A stretch of DNA of 35,174 nucleotides from Chloroflexota bacterium (GTDB lineage Bacteria > Chloroflexota > Limnocylindria > Limnocylindrales > CSP1-4). Of the stretch, positions 32,662-35,174 are shown one piece after another. The stretch is taken from the NCBI GenBank assembly GCA_005883615.1, contig VBEC01000074.1:1-35174 (forward strand), written 5' to 3'. Every line of letters begins with the position of its first letter. The stretch's first letter is position 1. The translations under genes and the position numbers were made by a program. The notes beneath the pieces were generated by a model, which was not told where the DNA came from, ran no database searches, and worked only from the letters and a program-made list of their open reading frames with translations.

Positions 32662-33012
32662 TCAGCCGCCTCGTGCGACCTCGACGATCTGCCCGAACGT
32701 TGCGCTGTCGCGGACCGCCAGATCGGCCAGGATCTTGCGATCCAGGCCAACCTCCGCCTTGCGCAGGCCCGCCACCAGGGCGCCGTAGGTCACGCCCTGC
32801 TGCCGCGCGGCCGCGTTGATTCGGATGATCCAGAGCTGGCGCAGCTGACGCTTGCGCTGCTTACGGTCGCGCGTCGCGTACGCCATCGCATGGAGGAGCG
32901 CCTCGCGGGCGGGCTTGACGAGGCGCGAGCGGGTGCCTTTGCGGCCCTCCGCGGCATTGAGCAGCCGCTTGTGGCGCTTGTGGGCGGTGACGCCTCGCTT
33001 GACTCGTGACAT
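32662..33012 (-). CDS. rplT: Ribosomal protein bL20
   Basis: A 116-residue 50S protein that binds 23S rRNA early in assembly. The start MSRVKRGVTAHKRHKRLL, the central REALLHAMAYATRDRKQRKRQLRQLW and the end VGLDRKILADLA are standard. It follows rpmI by 15 bases. In other bacteria L20 represses its own operon through an mRNA structure; whether the infC leader here does so cannot be told from sequence alone. Confidence 0.98.
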   Translation of the reverse strand: MSRVKRGVTAHKRHKRLLNAAEGRKGTRSRLVKPAREALLHAMAYATRDRKQRKRQLRQLWIIRINAAARQQGVTYGALVAGLRKAEVGLDRKILADLAVRDSATFGQIVEVARGG

Positions 33013-33027
33013 GGGTGTGCGGCGCTC

Positions 33028-33225
33028 CTACAGGTACGGCAGCAGGCGGCGAACCTGCTTGAGGTGCTCTTTCCCGACCAGCGCCTTACCGGCATAGCGA
33101 CGTGTCCGGCGCGAAGACTTGATCTCGAGGTGATGGCCGCGCCAGGACTTGACCCGGTAGACCTTGCCGCTGCCGGTCACTCCGAGTCGCTTCTGGGCTG
33201 CCTTGTGGCTCTTGATCTTTGGCAC
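33028..33225 (-). CDS. rpmI: Ribosomal protein bL35
   Basis: A 65-residue 50S protein from a GTG at 33225: starts MPKIKSHKAAQKRLGVTGSG and ends KQVRRLLPYL, the usual family limits. GAGG lies five bases before the GTG and overlaps the infC stop, so translation is coupled to infC. The same frame is open far upstream only because it runs out of frame through the repetitive infC tail. Confidence 0.96.
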   Translation of the reverse strand: MPKIKSHKAAQKRLGVTGSGKVYRVKSWRGHHLEIKSSRRTRRYAGKALVGKEHLKQVRRLLPYL

Positions 33226-33232
33226 TCCGGCC

Positions 33233-34252
33233 TCACTCTCCCGTCGCTGCCGCTGGTGGCGGCGTCTGGTTTCGCGTCCTGTCGGTGGAGCCTCGTGCCG
33301 AGGTGGGGCGACCCGCCGGCACTGGTTCGGGTTCGGCTCCATTCGGTCGATTTGCTTCTGCCTTGCGCTGAGATGGTTGTGCCGTTGACTCCTTCTTTGC
33401 CTGGACCGCTGCCGGCTCTGCCGTGGCTGTCGGCGCCGATCGCGTCGGGGCCGCCGTCCGTTTTGCAGGCGCCGAGGTCGCCGGTTGGGCGGGTCCTGCC
33501 GCTTTGGCCACCGGCTGCGCCGGTGCCTCTTCGGCCGGTTTGACGGCTGCCTCTTCGGCTGCCGGTTTGGCCGCCGCCGGTTTTGCCGTTGCCGGCTGTG
33601 TCGCTTTCGTCTGTGTCGGTCCGGCTGCCGGAACCTTCGTCGATTCCGCCGCCGATGCGACGGCCGCCGGCTCCGCCTCTCCACCGTCGGACGGGCGGGC
33701 CTGACGCGGCTGGCCTGCTGCCGGCATCTCCGGAGCCTTCGGCTTGTGGGTCGACGCCACGGTCACGTGCATCGACTTGCCTTCCAGCAGCGGCTGACGC
33801 TCGACCATTCCGTGGTCCTTGATCTGCTCCGTGAAGCGCGTGAGCAGGTTTCGACCGATCTCGGGATGGGTGAGCTCGCGTCCCCGGAACTGGACCGCCA
33901 CCTTGATCCGGTCGCCGTCCTCCAGGAAGTCGATCGCCCGCCGCACCTTCGTGTCGAAGTCGCCCTGGCCGATCTTGGGCTTCAGGCGGACTTCCTTGAA
34001 GGTGACCGAGCGCTGGCGCCGCTTGGCCTCCTTCTCCTTCTTGGTCAGCTCGTACTTGTACTGACCGAAGTCGAGGAACTTGACCACCGGGGGCGCCGCC
34101 ATGGGGGCGACCTCGACGAGGTCGTATCCCCGTTCCTGCGCCATCGCGAGGGCTTGAGCCGTGGGCATCACCCCCAGCTGGGCTCCCTCTTCATCGACCA
34201 CCCGCACCTGTGGGATGCGGATCATCTGGTTGACGCGCAGGTCTCGACTGAT
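33233..34252 (-). CDS. infC: Translation initiation factor IF-3 with long C-terminal extension; probable AUC start
   Basis: IF3 binds the 30S subunit and proofreads start codons. The N-domain (RVNQMIRIPQVRVVDEEGAQLGVM), the linker helix rich in Lys/Arg, and the C-domain (KEVRLKPKIGQGDFDTKVRRAIDFLEDGD, then LTRFTEQIKDHG and KSMHVTVA) are complete by about residue 172. A further ~167 residues follow, nearly all Ala, Pro, Lys, Glu and Thr. The chosen start is ATC at 34252: AAGGGG lies exactly seven bases upstream and the IF3 domain then has its usual short N-terminus. No ATG, GTG or TTG fits; the in-frame ATG at 34417 lies upstream of the likely promoter. AUU/AUC starts of infC support IF3 autoregulation in other bacteria. 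Confidence 0.92.
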   Translation of the reverse strand: MSRDLRVNQMIRIPQVRVVDEEGAQLGVMPTAQALAMAQERGYDLVEVAPMAAPPVVKFLDFGQYKYELTKKEKEAKRRQRSVTFKEVRLKPKIGQGDFDTKVRRAIDFLEDGDRIKVAVQFRGRELTHPEIGRNLLTRFTEQIKDHGMVERQPLLEGKSMHVTVASTHKPKAPEMPAAGQPRQARPSDGGEAEPAAVASAAESTKVPAAGPTQTKATQPATAKPAAAKPAAEEAAVKPAEEAPAQPVAKAAGPAQPATSAPAKRTAAPTRSAPTATAEPAAVQAKKESTAQPSQRKAEANRPNGAEPEPVPAGRPTSARGSTDRTRNQTPPPAAATGE

Positions 34253-34333
34253 GGTTGATCCCCTTGACGAAATTGAGCGCTTTGCGAGGCGGTTCGAGCG
34301 CGCTCGGATCCGGTCGGGCGCGACCGTCCGCGG

Positions 34334-34363
34334 ATGGTAGCACAGGGTCTTTCGGGGGGACAA
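34334..34363 (-). promoter_or_regulatory. Candidate promoter of infC-rpmI-rplT
   Basis: Minus-strand TTGTCC (34363-34358), an 18-base spacer, then TACCAT (34339-34334). Transcription would start near 34327, giving a leader of about 75 bases before the ATC start of infC. Confidence 0.4.
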
Positions 34364-34366
34364 TTG

Positions 34367-34388
34367 CGGTTCGGAGCGGCCCGAACCG
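34367..34388. promoter_or_regulatory. Perfect 8-bp inverted repeat next to the infC promoter
   Basis: CGGTTCGG, a six-base spacer and CCGAACCG form a perfect inverted repeat three bases upstream of the candidate -35 box. This could be an operator, or a stem in a longer transcript from thrS. No T-tract follows on either strand, so a classical intrinsic terminator is unlikely. Confidence 0.4.
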
Positions 34389-34611
34389 ACGGCCGAGTGC
34401 CGGATTCCGACGCTCATTCCTGCAGTGACTCTTATCCGAAAGCAGGCCCTCGAATCGCTCTTCCAGCCGGTTCCATCACGCTAACCCACGCTGGCGGCGG
34501 GAGGTTCCGCGGCTCGACGGTGGCCCCTTTCTCCAACAAGAGTCCGGGGGTGCATGAGCGTCGGGAATTGGCGATTGCCCCAGCCCCAACAGTCGCGTGG
34601 AGACTGAGCCC
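34389..34611. other. Intergenic sequence between thrS and the infC promoter region
   Basis: Part of the 359-base gap between infC and thrS. I see no gene here. A GACTGAG/CTCAGTC palindrome with a two-base centre (34602-34617) spans the thrS stop but lacks a T-tract. No recognisable leader element or tRNA. Confidence 0.5.
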
Positions 34612-35174
34612 TCAGTCGACGCGGCGCTCCGCCGCCTCGGCGGCCAGCCGCGCGGCCAGGTCATCCCAGCCGACACCCTGCTCCTGCTCGCCCGATCGCT
34701 TGCGCACAGCCGCGACCCGAGCCTCCACCTCTCGGTCGCCCAGCACCGGCATGTACGGGACCTTCTGTTCCTGGGCCAGCCGGATCTTGTTCTGCATCCG
34801 GTTGTCCGAATGGTCCACCTCGACGCGCAAGCCGCGCTGGCGGAGGACACCGGCGAGCTCGTCGGCGGCGTCGGCGTGTCGATCCGCAATCGGGATGATC
34901 ACGGCCTGGACGGGCGCGAGCCACAAGGGAAACGCACCGGCGAAGTGCTCTGTGATGACCCCGATGAACCGTTCCAGCGAGCCGTAGATCGCCCGGTGGA
35001 TGGCGACGGGCCGTTGCTGCTGGCCGTGCTCGTCGATGTACCAGAGATCGAAGCGCTCCGGCAGCATCACGAGGTCGACCTGGATCGTGGCCGTCTGCCA
35101 CTCGCGACCGATCGCGTCCTCGACCTGGATGTCGATCTTCGGTGCGTAGAAGGCGCCGTCTTTGGGCTTGACCC
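34612..35174 (-). CDS. thrS: Threonyl-tRNA synthetase, C-terminal part (5' end outside window)
   Basis: About 187 C-terminal residues are present; the gene runs off the right edge. The visible part covers the end of the class II catalytic core (AFYAPKIDIQVEDAIGREWQTATIQVDL, then motif 3 VAIHRAIYGSLERFIGVITEHFAGAFPLWLAP). The anticodon-binding domain follows (VIIPIADRHADAADELAGVLRQRGLRVEVD through KVPYMPVLGDREVE). The order thrS-infC-rpmI-rplT is the widespread arrangement. Normal expression and editing features cannot be judged from the fragment. Confidence 0.95.
   Translation of the reverse strand, partial: VKPKDGAFYAPKIDIQVEDAIGREWQTATIQVDLVMLPERFDLWYIDEHGQQQRPVAIHRAIYGSLERFIGVITEHFAGAFPLWLAPVQAVIIPIADRHADAADELAGVLRQRGLRVEVDHSDNRMQNKIRLAQEQKVPYMPVLGDREVEARVAAVRKRSGEQEQGVGWDDLAARLAAEAAERRVD

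Noticed and set aside
34602-34617. Palindrome at the thrS stop as an intrinsic terminator
   Set aside because: Two-base centre cannot form a normal loop and no T-tract follows.
1-35174. CRISPR array, transposase, phage or defence island, tRNA/rRNA genes
   Set aside because: No short regularly spaced repeats, no mobile-element proteins and no RNA gene recognised; the content is core housekeeping.

Overview
This is a GC-rich window (roughly two thirds G+C) of bacterial chromosome made almost entirely of conserved housekeeping genes, most of them on the minus strand in long, tightly packed runs. Gene content and style suggest a free-living high-GC bacterium: many GTG starts, stop/start overlaps of 1 to 4 bases, start codons lying right behind -10-like hexamers, a DUF2905 gene inside the ruv cluster, and an EF-G2-type second elongation factor. 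A Chloroflexota- or Actinobacteria-like lineage is my best guess, but nothing here fixes the taxon. I see no prophage, transposase, CRISPR array, toxin cassette, rRNA or tRNA gene.

Left edge (1-4165): a truncated secreted GH18-type hydrolase, a 50-residue lipoprotein, then a 552-base convergent intergenic stretch carrying two diverged copies of a ~200-base element with DnaA-box-like 9-mers. Next come hflX with a small unknown gene overlapping its 3' end, and a divergent plus-strand pair: a 31-residue membrane peptide and a BON-domain protein.

Minus-strand block (4169-12764): reading 5' to 3', a small basic protein, recA, recX, rny (RNase Y), ymdB, a PHP phosphoesterase, miaB, miaA and a HIT-family hydrolase. 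It joins recombination, mRNA decay and tRNA A37 modification. Next block (12808-17639): yebC, ruvC, ruvA, ruvB, a DUF2905 membrane protein and tgt, the usual Holliday-junction/queuosine neighbourhood but without queA.

Plus-strand island (17809-21063): an EF-G paralogue whose catalytic histidine is replaced by tyrosine, followed by hisC. tyrS (minus) converges on hisC, and a class A penicillin-binding protein (plus) diverges from tyrS.

Right block (25279-35174, all minus), read 5' to 3': thrS (truncated by the window end), infC, rpmI, rplT, pheS, pheT, cvpA, mpg, mutS2. This is the common translation cluster followed by DNA-repair genes. infC appears to start at an AUC codon and encodes IF3 with a ~167-residue Ala/Pro-rich tail.

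No wholly new multi-gene system is visible. The items most worth checking are the duplicated DnaA-box-like element (1095-1548), the non-standard starts of infC and miaA, the IF3 tail, three small unannotated-type genes, and the recurrent leaderless-type promoters.
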